From Desulfamplus sp. (GTDB lineage: Bacteria; Desulfobacterota; Desulfobacteria; Desulfobacterales; Desulfobacteraceae): 5,760 nucleotides of DNA. The stretch is taken from assembly GCA_015232935.1 (NCBI GenBank), contig JADFYT010000163.1:1-5760 (forward strand), given 5' to 3'. Of the stretch, positions 5,672-5,760 are shown one piece after another. How positions within the stretch are numbered: the first letter of the stretch is position 1; the number at the start of each line of letters is the position of its first letter. The notes beneath the pieces were generated by a model, which saw only the letters and a list, made by a program, of their open reading frames with translations, ran no database searches and was not told the origin of the DNA. Position numbers and translations under genes: made by a program.

Positions 5672-5724
5672 TAAACCACGCACAAAAAGAAGAGTAAACC
5701 ACGCACGAAGAGTAAACCACATAC
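5672..5724 (+). repeat. Three short direct repeats in the divergent leader
   Basis: TAAACCACGCAC occurs at 5672-5683 and 5695-5706, and a variant TAAACCACATAC at 5713-5724. The second and third copies are also preceded by GAAGAG. Spacing is 23 and then 18 bases. The repeats lie between the predicted plus-strand start site and the ATG at 5741. No function is recognised; they may be a simple expansion. Confidence 0.65.
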
Positions 5725-5740
5725 ATTACATGAGGGCTAT

Positions 5741-5760
5741 ATGACTATTGACAGCATTGA
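5741..5760 (+). CDS. Possible 5' end of a divergent gene, cut by the window edge
   Basis: An ATG at 5741 opens a frame reading M-T-I-D-S-I to the window edge. GAGGG, four bases upstream, is a plausible ribosome binding site, and a promoter with operator lies about 90 bases before. Only six full codons are visible, so the product cannot be named. From context it could be the repressor of this locus or another lactate-metabolism gene. An ATG at 5730 is in another frame and ends at once. Confidence 0.4.

Larger units (their letters stand above)
5294..5740. other. Divergent intergenic regulatory region (no gene seen)
   Basis: This 447-bp gap holds the two promoters, two operators and direct repeats listed separately. 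The dctP leader (about 5309-5456) shows only short possible stems, such as GCTTC with GAAGC around 5362-5390, and I recognise no riboswitch class in it. The middle part, about 5465-5575, is very A/T-rich. A TGGTT-N7-AACCA inverted repeat lies at 5586-5602 around a run of T. No open frame of believable length was found. Confidence 0.6.

Overview
This window most likely comes from an anaerobic, moderately AT-rich Gram-negative bacterium, probably a sulfate-reducing Desulfobacterota. That assignment is an inference from gene content (a lactate-oxidation Fe-S protein next to a TRAP transporter) and was not tested by any search. Almost all coding capacity is on the minus strand, in one gene train reading from right to left: dctP, dctQ, dctM, lutC, lutB. 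lutB runs off the left edge.

Right to left: positions 5741-5760 hold a possible start of a divergent plus-strand gene. Positions 5294-5740 are a non-coding divergent regulatory region. It holds two back-to-back sigma70-type promoters, each with a perfect TTGACA -35 box and a 17-bp spacer. Each is followed at the predicted start site by a FadR/GntR-type palindrome (TGGTATGACCA and TGGTATTACCA, centres 199 bp apart). Next come dctP (periplasmic binding protein, 384 aa), a 184-bp gap with two strong inverted repeats, dctQ (164 aa, small membrane subunit), dctM (450 aa, large membrane subunit), a 122-bp gap, lutC (228 aa) and lutB (at least 426 aa, 3' end outside the window).

The likely joint function is uptake and oxidation of lactate or a related 2-hydroxy or 2-oxo monocarboxylate. 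DctP, of the TakP/lactate-binding TRAP type, captures the acid in the periplasm. DctQM imports it with an ion gradient. LutB and LutC, LUD-domain proteins with Fe-S clusters in LutB, take part in oxidising L-lactate to pyruvate. The operators at the promoters suggest control by an LldR/PdhR/LutR-like repressor, whose gene is not visible here.

The main oddities are in-frame degenerate tandem repeats inside both lutB (a period of about 21 nt) and lutC (a 24-nt period), the mirrored promoter/operator layout, and two stem-loops between dctP and dctQ. I saw no mobile element, CRISPR array, tRNA or rRNA, and no evidence of a wholly new system. The novelty is in regulation and in the protein insertions.
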